Below, piece after piece: positions 54,401 to 63,879 of a stretch of DNA of 64,000 nt. Source of the stretch: Fragum whitleyi (taxonomy: Eukaryota > Mollusca > Bivalvia > Cardiida > Cardiidae); assembly GCA_948146395.1 (NCBI GenBank), contig OX411559.1, positions 34,614,215-34,678,214 on the forward strand, given 5' to 3'. The position numbers were made by a program, and so were the translations under genes. The notes under the pieces were generated by a model, which was given only the letters and a program-made list of their open reading frames with translations, was not told the DNA's origin and made no database searches. The stretch's first letter is position 1. Each line of letters starts with the position of its first letter.

Positions 54401-57400
54401 GAGTTTGTGAAACACGAATGCCCCCGTAACAGCGATCTCTCGATAAGGCAAAGGTTAAGTTTGGTTAATTTTTTGGACAGACGGACAGACAGACAGACGG
54501 ACGGACAGACAGATGGACATGAGTAAAACAATATGCCCCAGATCTCTCAATACTGGGGCATAAAAAGGAGAAATGAGTTGTAACAAGCTATCATTATGTT
54601 TCCTGCTATAAGGCATTTAGTTTTGTATATCAACTGGCTTCCAATTGTCTTAAGCAACTAAGCCACAAGTGAAAATATAGCTTTTGTTGGTCATGAATGA
54701 AATATTAATTGATCTTACTCGAAAAATAAATACAAAAAAAAATATGTAATAGTTATAGTTCATTTCTGAAAATTTACGCGATATAACCTAAGCGGAGCGC
54801 AAGGTTATACGCGTAAATTGTCAGAATATGAACTATAACTGTTTTACCGATCGGCTTAATTTTTCATCCAATAACTCAAGCTACAGTGAGTTTCACGTCA
54901 ATCAATGATGTCAGTCAACCTTGTTGCGTCATACATTATTCAATAAAATCTTCGCAAACAAAAAGGGGAGGGGCGAATGTAATCATTATCTAGCTTTCGT
55001 TTATATTTCATCATTTAACGAGACGGCCTCAATGGATTAATTACCCTTTAGTCGCGTTTGGCGATGAATACCTTGTGGCTGCAACTATAAATATGTATTT
55101 TATATTCTATTTAGCAATCTATTCGCGGACGTATGCCCATTTATGAAGATTTTATCTGTGAGAAAAAAAAGAGTTACGTGCCGCGTGATATTCATTTTCA
55201 ATCATGATTGCAGCAAGCAGTTTATCGGGCAATTAAAAATGATGCATCGGAAGCCTTAGTTTTTAGCCCCTTTTTCAGGTTGCTAAAACGTTTGCGAGCG
55301 ATGATGCTTTGAAGCCTGCTTTGCACATTTAAAGCGGAGCAACTTTTCGTGTTTTCGTTTTGAACGCGGGGTAAGTTTTGATACCCAAATGAAACGATAC
55401 CTTTAAACGGGTCCCGTATATTTTCGAGACTAGTCAGCTTCCCCGGGTCTTAAATGCTCAAAAGTAATTTAAGCTATTTTTCAATACTTACAATAAGACG
55501 AATATCAAAGTTTATCGTTCTGCCTCAATGTTTTAGTCTGTATGTACCCTTTTATATCACCAAACCTAAAAACATGGTGTATGTTGAGTTTTTAACCCAC
55601 AGGGATTATCCATGAATCGAATGTATGGCAATTTTCGCGTAACCCGTTATCAATAAATATGTTAAACAAAGCATAGAGAGCATAGAGAGGGGTAGGGGGC
55701 ATTGAAAAATCGAAAAATAAAAAGTATTCATATTAAAACAAGAAGTTAGATTCTAGATCATTTCAACTGTGTCGTCTTTTATATTACAGTAAGGGTCGAA
55801 TTGAGTAAATTCTAACATCAGAATCAATAAATAACTTTATTCCTCCCTCTATTAGTTGACAACTACATGTATATTCAATTTAAAAAAAATTCCGTTTTGT
55901 TCATCATTTGAATGTAAGAGTTGTTGAAAACCCACAGAAAAAGTTTATTTAAGAACCGTTTTCGTATGCTCTATTACAAGTAAAGGGTTCTTCGAGCCCG
56001 TTCACCAGACAAGATATGACGTCACTGTCTAGTTTGTTCTAAAGTCTCCGCCCATGATGACATAAAGTCACGTAGCACACTTATTCGACCAGATTGTCAG
56101 GTTATGCGATATAATTTTTGAATTTCAAATGAAATAGCGGTCGATCATTGGCTGAAAAATTAGGGCGATCGGTAAATAGATTTCTTTATCGCATTATAAT
56201 GAAATAAATGTGAAACTTTAAGCAATAATTTTCTTTATACATGCCATTTTGCAAGCAATTGCTTTGCAACATATATGATGACTATCCTTTTTAGATGACC
56301 ACAGATAGGGTGATATGAATGAAACCGGGACATAAATGTTTCATAATTTCGCTGGTAAGGCAGTGAGTTTATCTAAATGACAATCTACTGTTATTTCTTG
56401 ATAAACAACTGAAAAGCATTTAATAAGTTGTACATGTTAAATTTCCACTCACCATTCAACAGAGAACATATAGAACCTCCCGCTGCTACACTCGTAATTC
56501 TCCCACAATTCCTGAACGGTAAATGTCTGGGTAAACTGACTTGCGTTTCATCCGTCACCATCGACAACTGTTTATATTCCGAGTTACCCCACCCAAATAA
56601 ATCCCCACTGTCTGACACAGCAAGAACACAGTCAGCTTTTGAGGCAATGTCTACGATCTTAACTTTCTCGATATCACCCTTAACTTCACAAGGGGTTCCA
56701 AATGAATTAAAATGACCTTGACCTGCAAAAGAATTCAAGTTTCAAATTTGATATTCAATAAAATTAAAAACTTAAATCAGTTGAAATGAAATTTACTTGC
56801 AATAGAATTGAATCAACCTTGAACTACAATAAGGTTAAATAGGGGTGTGGAATTTCCATGCCCGACTTGTCTGACACTGGCTTTTTTATGAGTTGAAAAA
56901 ACCTTGACCTGTGATAAGATTAAATATCTATCTGCGTTGAAATAACCTTGACCTGTGATAAGATTAAATATCTGAATAAGTAAAATGACCCCGACATATG
57001 ATAGATTAACAAGAGATGTTGGTAAAACATTTATGCCCCCCCATAAAATCAGGTCAAAAGCCAACTTTTTGCAATCAACAAAGGGCAATAACTCACAAAA
57101 TATGATGAGTAGAGTTATGGTTCTTGTGCACTGCGCATCTCCTCAATGAGATCTACCCACCTGTGAAGTTTCATAATTCTAGCTTGCATTCTTTATGAGA
57201 TATGCTTTGACGGACCAACCGACCTACATTTCAAAACGTTTAGCTCCAGATTTTTCAAAATAGATTGGTAGTCAGTGTAGTCTTAGATCAGACTGTAATG
57301 ATGTCTGCCAAAGCTTTAATGAATAACCCATGAACAAGGAGATTATATGGTTATAAATAGACGGGATCTTGGCCCACTGATCTGGCTTATTTTAACTTCT

Positions 57401-60400
57401 TAATGGGTATTAAATGATGATTCACAATAGTAATTTAACAGTTTCTTTAATTATTTTCAGCATCTTTAAATTGTAATTAACTTGCCAAAGTCTTTTAAAC
57501 AAAATTAGATATCTGTTCAAATTCAAGTACATTGTATAGCCATGGACAGCATGGGGGTTAAATGGTTACAAATAGACTGGATCTTGGCCAACTGATCTGG
57601 CTTGTTTTGCTTTAATGGGCATTAAATGATGATTCACAAGATAGGTAATTTAAAGGTTTCTATAATTATGTTCAGCATCTTAAAATTGTTATTAACTTGC
57701 CAAAGTCTTTTTAACAAAATTAGATATCTGTTCAAATTCAAGTATATAATAGTTTGAACAAATGACCAAAACAGCAGAGCCATGGACAGCATGGGGGTTA
57801 AATGCTTACAAATAGACCAGATCCTGGTCAACTGATCTGGCTTAATTTGCTTTAATGGGCAACAAATGATGATTCACAAGATAGGTAATTAAAACGTTTC
57901 TATAATAATGTTCAGCATCCCAAAGTTGCTATTATTTGACTAAGTCTTACACATTAGATATCTGTTCAAATTCAGGTATATATAATAGCTTGAACAAATG
58001 ACCAAATATGCCACAGTCCTAAACATCAAAACATATATCAAAGCAGACTTTAAATACTATTCCTCTGAAAACTTAAGCATGGCTTTACACATATAGTTCA
58101 CAATACTTGGGTTATAACTAGCTCTTATGTAACCAACCTGTTTGACCATCAGCTCCCAGACCACAGGAGTAAACTTCTCCTGAACTTGTGAGAAACAAGG
58201 AATGATCTTGTCCACACACTACCTGCAAGATGATTATATAGAGGATAATTATTTGTTTCAGTGTAAAATCGATTAATATTTCTTTGAGTGAGGCTTTATT
58301 TTCACACATGACGGATAAATCTTTCCATTCTTGAACAACAGAAGCTTTATTTTCACATGTGAAAAAAAGCTTCTGTTGTTCAAGAAAGGAAAGATTTATC
58401 CGTCTTATACAAAAAACGAAACAATTAATATATTATTTAAATTGGAAAACATGATGAAATTTGAAATTTTGGAATAAATTTACTTAATGCATGTCATTTG
58501 AAGGTGATTACTAGGCATTGCAATAATCATTAAAAATATGTTTTAGGGCTTTGCTCAGATACTGTCAAATTATGTGAAATGAACAATAGCTGTGGACTAG
58601 AGTGGTCTTGAGGTAGATCGTTGGTCTCTTGACCCAAAGGTCCTCAGTTTAATTCCCAGCAGTGGCTATCGATCTTGGTTCTTTCCTTGGCCCACACATT
58701 CGGCGTGAGTACTGGTGAATTTTCCAGGAAGTAGATTTGAGGCTGATTTATCTAAGTAGTAAGAACATGTTTATCCAATTGATGTAAAATGAATAGGTCT
58801 AAATCAATGATAGCAGAATTCGATCGTTTTTGAAAATTTCTTTGGTTTGTATAGGTGTATTTTCAAAACTGAGCTCTGACGTAAGCGTTGAGTCCATTAC
58901 CATAGGTATATTGGGTATATTCAAAAAGCATATGATAGGAATTGAATGAGATCCCTCCTTATCTTTTACAAAAAAAAAAAATCAAACAAAAAAACAAATG
59001 ATCACTCTATTTCTACACTGCAAAAGTGAGATGATAGGTAAAGATTTTGGGACAAAATCTGTTAAAGCTTTAGATGTGATAACTAGGTAACATTATGACC
59101 TCATGGGGAATAACTTGCCTAATAAGTCAAAATCAAACAGAATACTGTAAACAGGGTATTTTGGCGGTGGTTTTATCTTGGCTATATTGGCAGTCAAGCT
59201 TAGATGCGCCAAAATTAATCCGCCACCAATATAAGCCATTTTGAAATGAAAAATTCCTTTACTGTAAGGTAAATGTTATCTTGCGCAATTTACTTTTATT
59301 ATCGATTAACTTTAGTTCAAAGTTATGCAAACCATTCTTATTTGAATTGGAATAAGAAAATCGGCTGACAACGTTAGTAAATGTCTAATGAAAACTAATC
59401 CCAAAATTCCAGAATAAAGTTGGTCTAAAAAATGTAATGAAAATCAAGGAGAAAAGGTGTAAAAAACTGGTACAAGAATTATTACTCTAATGAGAGGTGT
59501 GAAAACAAACTATTGTTTAGTTTGTAAAAACTGACATTTTCTAGAAAATTGGCTTTCTTATACTTTCAAGGTTTTAAAAGACGAAAAATGAAAATTAGAT
59601 AAGACGTTTTATTTTGGTGGTACATGTAAGATGCACCAAAATTAATCACCGCCAATAAATCGAAACTTAAACCCACCCCCAAATATAGACACTGCCAATA
59701 TAAGGCCATTTTCAGTAATGAACAAAAGTGTGTCATCATCTTTCTCTAATTTCACTGGTTTGGTGGTGAAATTACCAAATGACAGTACATGCATGAAAAA
59801 TGTGTTTATGAAACACCAATGAACCCTAAATAGCAAATTTTTCAAAACTTTGACCTTGTCAATTGCCCTTGACCTTGTCACATGACTTTGACCTAAGTAT
59901 CTGCAGATGAGTATAGACCAGATCTATTATCATACCAAAAATGAGCATTGTTTTTTTAATGGACTGGAAATAATTGTAAATGTTAAGATTTTTGTAATGT
60001 TTTGCAGACAGACTGACTAATAAACAGCGCGGATAGATAGAAAGACATACAGACAGATAGCCAGACAAATAATGTGCCACTGATCTTATCGATGTGGGGG
60101 TGAAAAAATCACTTACCTTTGTTATATTTTCTGGTAAACCATCTACTTTCTGTATATTTGAAACTTTGCTGGAAATAAAGATGATGGATCAATGTTTGAG
60201 GCCACTTTTTTTAAGCCTTGTCATGCTGAACCAAGAATATTTCTGCTTTGGTAGGATGTATGCCCAGTCTGATCTTAGCCTATGCCAATTATATTTTTAA
60301 AACAAAAACCTTCTGATAATTAATGCATCCATTGCTTCCAGCACTTTGATTTTATGCAATTTTCATTTATTTTTCAATTCTAAAGTATTCAATTAGCATC

Positions 60401-61489
60401 CTAGGAATGATAAGGTTCACATACTAGGTAATTTTAAATACTTGATCTTCAAAAATGGCCTCAGGGCTTCAGATAAAAGCATGTTATGACAATCTCATTC
60501 TGTTATTTCGCATCCTAACCTTATGTTGTGGGTACTTGTTGGAATTGTATCATTACCACAAAATCAAATTTGACCAAGGAATAAAGGAATTTTTCATTTA
60601 GAAAGCAAAATCACTCCCATTATCTGCAGTTCTGATATTGTTTACATTCTTTCAACTGGCTTTTATGTCAAGTTGTCGTGTTAAAATCTATTCAAATCAT
60701 GCTGTCTAGATAAAGGATATTTGTCACTTGATGAATCAATAATAAACAGCAATATTATGGTGATTCATATAAGAGTCCAAATTCCTTACACCAGGCAGAG
60801 GAATGGTATTCTGAATTTTTGACTGACTGGCCTGTATGAAGTGTTTAAAACATCAGCCATAAAATTTAAGGATTAGTAGTGTTTGAATAGGTAACTGATG
60901 AATGACTGGCCCTGCCAATTGATCTCCATTATAACCCCCCCCCCCCCCCAAAAAAAAACACATTATAAACCTGGAAAATATATAATGTTGCACAAGAAAC
61001 AAACATTGAATCATTGGAGGGTGACCTTAATATTGTAAATACAACTTGTTCAAGCTGTAGTTAGGATGTTTCAGTTGTCCATCCACAAAATGGCAGAACA
61101 TGTCATCTCATTATAACAAGGAAATATGATACAAACTTTCATGATTGTGAAAGGCATACAGCCAGCCAGTTTGAGAAGTTTTTCAAGTATTCACTTTCAT
61201 TCAGGGGACACAATCTTATCAGGCAAAGCCAAAATCTAATTAAGCATACAGCAAAAACCGGTTTTTATGAAGATATAAATTTATGGAAGGCATTGCCTCA
61301 GAAGGTTATCCAGTCTGTCACCTTAATAGTTTCAAGGTGAATTTCAACAGTCTCTGGCAGTTTTCATCATTTTGTCATCCTGAATCCATGGCAACTCTTA
61401 TGGTCTATATACATCTACTGAATATAGTCATACCTGAAACTTTGTCCTTCTACAATAGGATGACCACACTGACCGTATGCATTGTTACC
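42409..61489 (-). CDS. RCC1L: RCC1L (WBSCR16) orthologue, 7 exons, 5' end off-window
   Basis: Minus strand, join 61489-61434, 60168-60117, 58222-58138, 56722-56453, 48486-48313, 44228-44143, 42486-42409: 801 b, 266 residues plus stop, all GT-AG with matching phases. Blades of an RCC1 beta-propeller follow in order: GNNAYGQCGHPIVEGQ; VVCGQDHSLFLTSSGEVYSC; CVLAVSDSGDLFGWGNSEYK; GQVYVWGYGILGQGPNVDML; FGRNEFNPRVKVTEIKCGMS; GDLYTWGNGKYGCLGL; VECGVDHTVALCKSFA-stop. This matches the C-terminal ~270 residues of vertebrate RCC1L, including the CGVDH...KSF end. RCC1L is a mitochondrial RCC1-fold protein involved in mitoribosome assembly and also linked to OPA1 (family knowledge). The N-terminal blades and targeting peptide lie beyond base 64000. 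Introns reach 8 kb and are full of repeats. Confidence 0.93.
42530..42715 (-). mobile_element. SINE, minus orientation (degraded)
   Basis: GAATGGGGTTAAAATCTGCT, then CAATGGATTCCTAGTTTTTC, CACTGGTACTACCATTAAAT and CCACCAATTAGTGGGACA, in the order of the other minus copies. In the last RCC1L intron. Confidence 0.7.
42716..43874. other. RCC1L last intron, repeats
   Basis: Holds the AGAGGCATAGCTCT repeat (about 43095-43330) and a segment with TGACATTGACCTTGAA and GACGGACTGACCGACAGACA (about 43640-43810). No gene. Confidence 0.5.
43875..44115. mobile_element. MITE, GAGCCTGTGCGTGA family
   Basis: Left TGAGCCTGTGCGTGACATTT, right AAATGTCACGCATAGGCTCA, with the CAGCCTGTGCATCTGCACAG centre. Bordered by TA on both sides. 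Ends 28 b from the donor of the 44143-44228 exon. Confidence 0.85.
44143..44228 (-). CDS. RCC1L: RCC1L penultimate exon (YTWGNGKYGCLG)
   Basis: 86 b; acceptor TTTCTCTGTCTAG, donor CTAAAG|GTAGGC. Encodes SGDLYTWGNGKYGCLGLHKQ and LKQFFPLK. A MITE ends 28 b past the donor. Confidence 0.85.
44273..44278 (-). terminator. Polyadenylation signal AATAAA
   Basis: On the minus strand, 23 b after the stop of the candidate exon and only ~45 b before the next RCC1L exon starts at 44228. Use of it would end transcripts before the last two exons. Confidence 0.45.
44301..44452 (-). CDS. Candidate alternative terminal exon of RCC1L
   Basis: Minus strand, after a weak acceptor (GCCACCTTAAG). An open frame of 49 residues starts WSKFPNNWQFLFEGKNHIQL, continues DKVEYFLKVHVKNQNC and stops at TAG 44301. 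It enters in phase 1, which is what the 48486-48313 exon needs. AATAAA lies 23 b past the stop. The sequence looks protein-like, but I do not recognise a family and it is not an RCC1 blade. It could also belong to an unrelated gene fragment or be chance. Confidence 0.35.
44453..45091. other. RCC1L intron, nothing else recognised
   Basis: AT-rich; stops in all frames. Confidence 0.4.
45092..45341 (+). repeat. 125-bp tandem duplication in RCC1L intron
   Basis: Two units starting ATTTATTCTGTTCAATGCCT and running through CCGCAGTGGGCCACTTTACA; nearly identical. Confidence 0.92.
45480..46090. repeat. Degenerate ~180-bp tandem array, left part
   Basis: Three to four units share GAAATGACCTC-, CATAAAA, GCATCTGATCACAATAATTT and AGACTGATA-AGGATCAC. 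The array is interrupted at about 46090 and its next words (TGTAGACTGATAGAGGATCA) resume at 47302. Confidence 0.75.
46091..47301. mobile_element. Pearl/Helitron-like element with ~155-bp core repeats
   Basis: Opens AGCTCCACTGGCCGAAGGCC. Carries about six diverged tandem units (46230-47110) with CCCAAATATGGGCGTGGCAG and TCCTCCTGAACCACTGGGCC. Ends AGCCAGTGGAGCGATACAGG then GGCCCTCTTGGGCC hairpin and TCTTG. A 3' hairpin near a CTTG end and core tandem repeats resemble molluscan 'pearl' and Helitron-type non-autonomous elements; the class is inferred. The minus-strand ORFs here come from the repeat units. Confidence 0.65.
47302..47640. repeat. Degenerate tandem array, right part
   Basis: Continues the array broken by the element above: GATCACTCAAGGATAATTCG, then GGTCACCCAAGGAACATTCC. 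Confidence 0.6.
47641..48312. other. RCC1L intron, dispersed repeat and flank
   Basis: 47640-47890 is the GGGGCATAATTTGCACAAAA repeat with a (GAC)n-like stretch. 48210-48280 has AGTCTATACTGTCTGCCAAA, shared with 19390. No gene. Confidence 0.5.
48313..48486 (-). CDS. RCC1L: RCC1L exon (YVWGYGILG)
   Basis: 174 b; acceptor CATATTTTCAG, donor AAATG|GTAATT. Encodes DKGQVYVWGYGILGQGPNVD to CGMSHFSAVN. Leaves in phase 1, so two different downstream exons can be joined (44228-44143, or the candidate at 44452-44301). Confidence 0.93.
48616..53568. mobile_element. ~4.95-kb element with ~480-bp terminal inverted repeats
   Basis: 48616-~49090 is the inverted copy of ~53085-53568. Shared words: ATAGTGCGG at the tips, GTAGGATTTTCGTGCTGAAA, CTATGCGGGTCCAAATTTT, TATGGGCTCTCAAAGGAGCC and CAGGTCCATGTTCTCTA. 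The ~4 kb interior is AT-rich. Its longest ORF (50059-50598, 179 codons) has no recognisable transposase feature. A MITE sits at 49405-49640. It lies in the 7.9 kb intron of RCC1L. Superfamily unknown; no target duplication could be made out. Confidence 0.75.
49405..49640. mobile_element. Short MITE, ACAGTTAACAACAT family
   Basis: TAGTGAAATTGACATAGTGA, GGGAGGTAACATG, ACCCATTACCTCCC, GTTGAGTGAATGATTTAGAA, ending CATGATGTTCTTAAATGTA. Nested in the long-TIR element. Confidence 0.7.
53569..53807. other. RCC1L intron, small hairpin
   Basis: AGATAATATTAAAAAGTTGT is mirrored by ACAACTTATTCATATTATCT at about 53618-53662. Confidence 0.5.
53808..54235. repeat. Second copy of the 37373-37820 block
   Basis: CCTGTTGAATATTTTTG, AATGATGTCACAATGGATGT, AATCAATAAATATT, CAGATAAAAACTCGGCGCAG and TCAATGACCACTCGTTCAAT, in the same order as downstream of the glycosidase gene. 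Confidence 0.65.
54398..54562 (-). mobile_element. TATGCCCCCGTATCGAG element, minus copy
   Basis: GTTTGTGAAACACGAATGCC, CGTAACAGCGATCTCTCGAT, a (CAGA)n tract, and ATATGCCCCAGATCTCTCAA...GGGGCATA. Confidence 0.7.
54665..54850. repeat. Foldback hairpins
   Basis: 54745-54845: AATAGTTATAGTTCATTTCT...GCGATATAACC pairs with GGTTATACGCG...AGAATATGAACTATAACTGT. 54665-54730 is half of the 20889-21045 foldback (AAGTGAAAATATAGCTTTTG). Confidence 0.75.
54851..56452. other. RCC1L intron, nothing recognised
   Basis: 1.6 kb without a gene or strong repeat. Words near 56100 (GATTGTCAGGTTATGCGATA, CGGTCGATCATTGGCTGAA) echo the 54770-54850 hairpin and may be its decayed copy. Confidence 0.45.
56453..56722 (-). 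CDS. RCC1L: RCC1L exon (GWGNSEY)
   Basis: 270 b; acceptor CTTTTGCAG, donor GAATG|GTGAGT. Encodes QGHFNSFGTPCEVKGDIEKV through GGSICSLLN. Confidence 0.93.
56723..57020. repeat. Repeated pseudo-acceptor segments upstream of an RCC1L exon
   Basis: On the minus strand, TATCACAGGTCAAGGTTATT (about 56970) and TATCACAGGTCAAGGTTTTT (about 56915) copy the acceptor and first codons of the 56722 exon (TTTTGCAGGTCAAGGTCATT). They carry the same downstream AT-rich tail ATTTAATCTTATC between units. Confidence 0.65.
57021..57345. other. RCC1L intron, dispersed repeat
   Basis: ATGCCCCCCCATAAAATCAG, AGGGCAATAACTCACAAAAT and ATGAGATATGCTTTGACGGA: an unclassified repeat of the kind common in bivalve introns. 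Confidence 0.5.
57346..58015 (+). repeat. ~215-240-bp tandem triplication in RCC1L intron
   Basis: Three units starting ATGGTTACAAATAGACTGGA at about 57346, 57562 and 57802, each with AAATGATGATTCACAA, TTCAGCATC and TTAGATATCTGTTCAAATTC. Confidence 0.85.
58138..58222 (-). CDS. RCC1L: RCC1L exon (CGQDHS)
   Basis: Acceptor TCATCTTGCAG, donor CAAACAG|GTTGGT. Encodes VVCGQDHSLFLTSSGEVYSC and GLGADGQTG, highly like the vertebrate protein. Confidence 0.93.
58590..58760 (+). mobile_element. SINE of a second tRNA-like type
   Basis: GTGGTCTTGAGGTAGATCGTTGG is an A box-like start and CAGTTTAATTCCC a B box-like word. The body (GGCTATCGATCTTGGTTCTT) differs from the main SINE family here. Confidence 0.6.
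59790..60100 (-). repeat. Diverged TATGCCCCC-type element
   Basis: GTGTTTATGAAACACCAATG, CTTGACCTTGTCACATGACT, a (GACAGA)-rich tract and TGTGCCACTGATCTTATCGA in the element's minus order. It ends 17 b from the donor side of the 60117-60168 exon. Confidence 0.65.
60117..60168 (-). CDS. RCC1L: RCC1L exon (52 b)
   Basis: Acceptor CTTTATTTCCAG, donor ACAAAG|GTAAGT. Encodes KVSNIQKVDGLPENITK, equivalent to the VHRMQDFDGQVVQ stretch before CGQDHS in vertebrates. Confidence 0.88.
60169..61433. other. RCC1L intron, nothing recognised
   Basis: A C run followed by an A run near 60936-60958, and a CTACAGC-type half hairpin near 61040-61065. No gene. Confidence 0.45.
61434..61489 (-). CDS. RCC1L: RCC1L exon (GNNAYGQCG)
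   Basis: Acceptor TATTTTCTCAG, donor TTTCAG|GTATGA. 56 b, enters in phase 0 and leaves in phase 2. The preceding exon is not in the window. Confidence 0.88.
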
Positions 61490-61555
61490 CTGAGAAAATA
61501 CTGTGAAATAAAAGAAAATGTTTTAACATTAGCATAAAAATTTCAGATTAGATTT

Positions 61556-61790
61556 TGTTTGTTGGTTTGAATGGGATTTTAAGTAACATTCAACAATCTT
61601 TTAGTTACATCACTGAGATGGAGCACCTAACAATGTATTCCTGGTATTTCTCACACCAGTACTACCATTACATCCTTTCCTAGCCTTTATCTGCTATCCC
61701 GCATAGGGTTATGATTAGCAAACCACTGGACAAATAGTTGGAAAGAGTGCCACTGTCCAGATTCCAACCCTGGGCGTTTTGAATGATAGT
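61556..61790 (-). mobile_element. SINE, minus orientation
   Basis: GGTTTGAATGGGATTTTAAG, GAGCACCTAACAATGTATTC, CTGGTATTTCTCACACCAGT and ACTACCATTACATCCTTTCC, with a degraded tRNA head (CCAGATTCCAACCC, a complementary B box). Confidence 0.75.
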
Positions 61791-63099
61791 TTGACACGCT
61801 TCCATAGCACTATAACATTGGCTTCAGATAGATACACATTTGGTTGAAGCATTCATATAACACAAATCAAATAAATTTTGAAAAATGACATAGAGCCTCC
61901 TACTTGTCAACCATTAATGTAAGTGAAAATATCAGCAAACCAATTTTAGAATGATAATTATTTTTCTAAAATGAATAATTATATATGTAAAATTTAGCAG
62001 CTATATGCTAGGCAACATAATTGCTCCAATTCCTGTGATATTAAGAACCTTTCACACAAAAAGGGACACTCTGGCATGTGCAAAAAGTACTGGTCCTGAT
62101 CAGACTGTAGAGACCACGCAGGCTGTTCAATGTCAAAACTTTTTGCTTTTGTACATTTTTTCTTAGCAGGGTTCTAGTCTGATTTCAATTAGATGGGGGT
62201 CAAAATTTGGATCTTGCGGATTCTTTTTATGGGAGGTCCTTACACTTAAAATATAGACTGTTTCTTTTAAGCAATAATATTGTTTTTGTGTGAATTAATA
62301 GCTATTCCCTGGTTAACTGTATAGAATGTGTTGGATATGCATGTATATATTGATATTTGGGCTCAACTTCAGGAAAGAATTGAAGACTGTTTAAAATAGT
62401 CTTTAATTCTATTCTGAAGTTGATTCCAAGTTGGGTCCAAGGGAATCACTTCATGTAGTTTGAGGGTCCTGGCTACTTATTTGTGGGTCACAGAAATACA
62501 AAACCTGCGTCCCTTCAAACTGTGTCTTAGAATCAACAATGATATTTTTTCTTCTTTATATCTATTTTCAAATTAGACCTGTTTGATCTCTGCTTTTCCA
62601 ACATCTCTTCAACTATGTAATATGTCACACAAAAAGCAGGAATTGACACTTACTTCTGTGAGCCAAAAGTCCATTGGACTCCCAACTTATGAAATCAAGG
62701 AGTCCAACCTAAAAGTAAGGAGTCCAAATGTTGATATTTGGAGAAAATTGTGGAAAAGAGGACATTGCTTGTTACAAGCAATTTCTTCTATTCCACAAGT
62801 TTCTCCCCAAAAAGGAGATTGTTTGCTTTCAAAATACAGTGTTATAGATATAAGCAGTGAAAAATCTAACTTTGTTAAAGGTTTAAAAGGAAATAGTACT
62901 GAATATTTTATACTAGGACAAAAAAGAAATGCCTGGTAACCTAAAATGATTGTTTTTATGGATAAATTAAATTATTGGAAAATTATATTCATTTTTGTAT
63001 GTAATGTCATCTGTCAGCTCTTGAATTTTCAATCCATTTCTGATGCTGATTATGTGGAAAAAATACCCCCTTTTGATGATGATCCTTCTTGTCTGGCAA
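61791..63099. other. RCC1L 5' intron region, repeats only
   Basis: 62359-62440 is the hairpin shared with 18882-18960. 62745-62815 contains GAAATTGCTTG-type inverted words shared with about 40190-40250. A 118-codon plus-strand ORF (62583-62939) overlaps these repeats and shows no recognisable domain. Confidence 0.45.
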
Positions 63100-63740
63100 A
63101 CACGGCTGGACATATCAGTATCTTGTGTGTCCCCCATGCACAGCTTTGGCAGCCCTGATTCGTCTATGCATGGAATTCACCAAGATGTTAATCATGGCCA
63201 TGGGGATGTTATTCCATTCTTCATGCAAGGCATGTGTGAGCTGATCATGATTAGTCGGGGCCTTTGGACGTCTCCTTACACTCCTATCTAGTTCATCCCA
63301 CAAATGTTCAATTGGGGACAAATCTGGACTGAATGCTGGCCAATTAAGTAGGTGTTGGCAAGAAATTGCTAGGAAACTATGTCTTTCTTGAATATCAGGT
63401 TCCCTGCTTGCATGCATGAGACAGCATTTGGGCAGAGGATTGTGTTTCTATACCTGAAGCCGTTAAAATTACCATCAATCAAGATCTATGGTGATTTAAA
63501 CCCATAGGAGATGCCGCCCCAAACACATACCAAACCACCCCCTAACCTATCGCGGCTACTTCGGTACACATGAAGTCGGCTTACCGAACAGTGGAGTCAA
63601 CATGGTTTCGTCGGTGAAGGCCACGCCCTGCCACACACATATTTATGGGCTTATCAAAATTCCTTTTCATGTAACTTAACATTAATTTTACCAACCTCCG
63701 TCTTCCGTTAAGAACACTGCGTGGGCTCTACCACATGACA
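63100..63740 (-). pseudogene. Tc1-like transposase relic
   Basis: On the minus strand an open stretch (63417-63115) encodes WPAFSPDLSPIEHLWDELDR SVRRRPKAP, the C-terminal signature of Tc1 transposases with the last catalytic acid in IEHLWDEL. Upstream, in broken frames, are VAFTDE (second-Asp region), GMCLGR and KRNFDKP-like pieces. Several stops and shifts. Likely inactive. Confidence 0.85.
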
Positions 63741-63879
63741 TCTGTTTGACCTTTGACCCTGACCCACCTGACTGAGGTATGTCAACTTTAGCTGGTTCAA
63801 TCAGGTACTCCAACACACGACCTGTGGAAAAAGCATCAATGTTTGTCAAGCTGAATAAAGTCCTGCTTCAAAAACAATT

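Larger units (their letters stand above)
58223..60116. other. RCC1L intron with SINE and repeats
   Basis: 58265-58400 is a foldback (GAGTGAGGCTTTATTTTCAC... AGGAAAGATTTATCCGTC). 58590-58760 is a tRNA-like SINE. 58852-58938 matches 7426-7513. 59790-60100 is the TATGCCCCC-type element. No other gene. Confidence 0.55.

Noticed and set aside
62583..62939. 118-codon plus-strand ORF with Ser/Lys-rich sequence
   Set aside because: Overlaps repeats shared with other positions, no domain, no splice context; antisense to an RCC1L intron.
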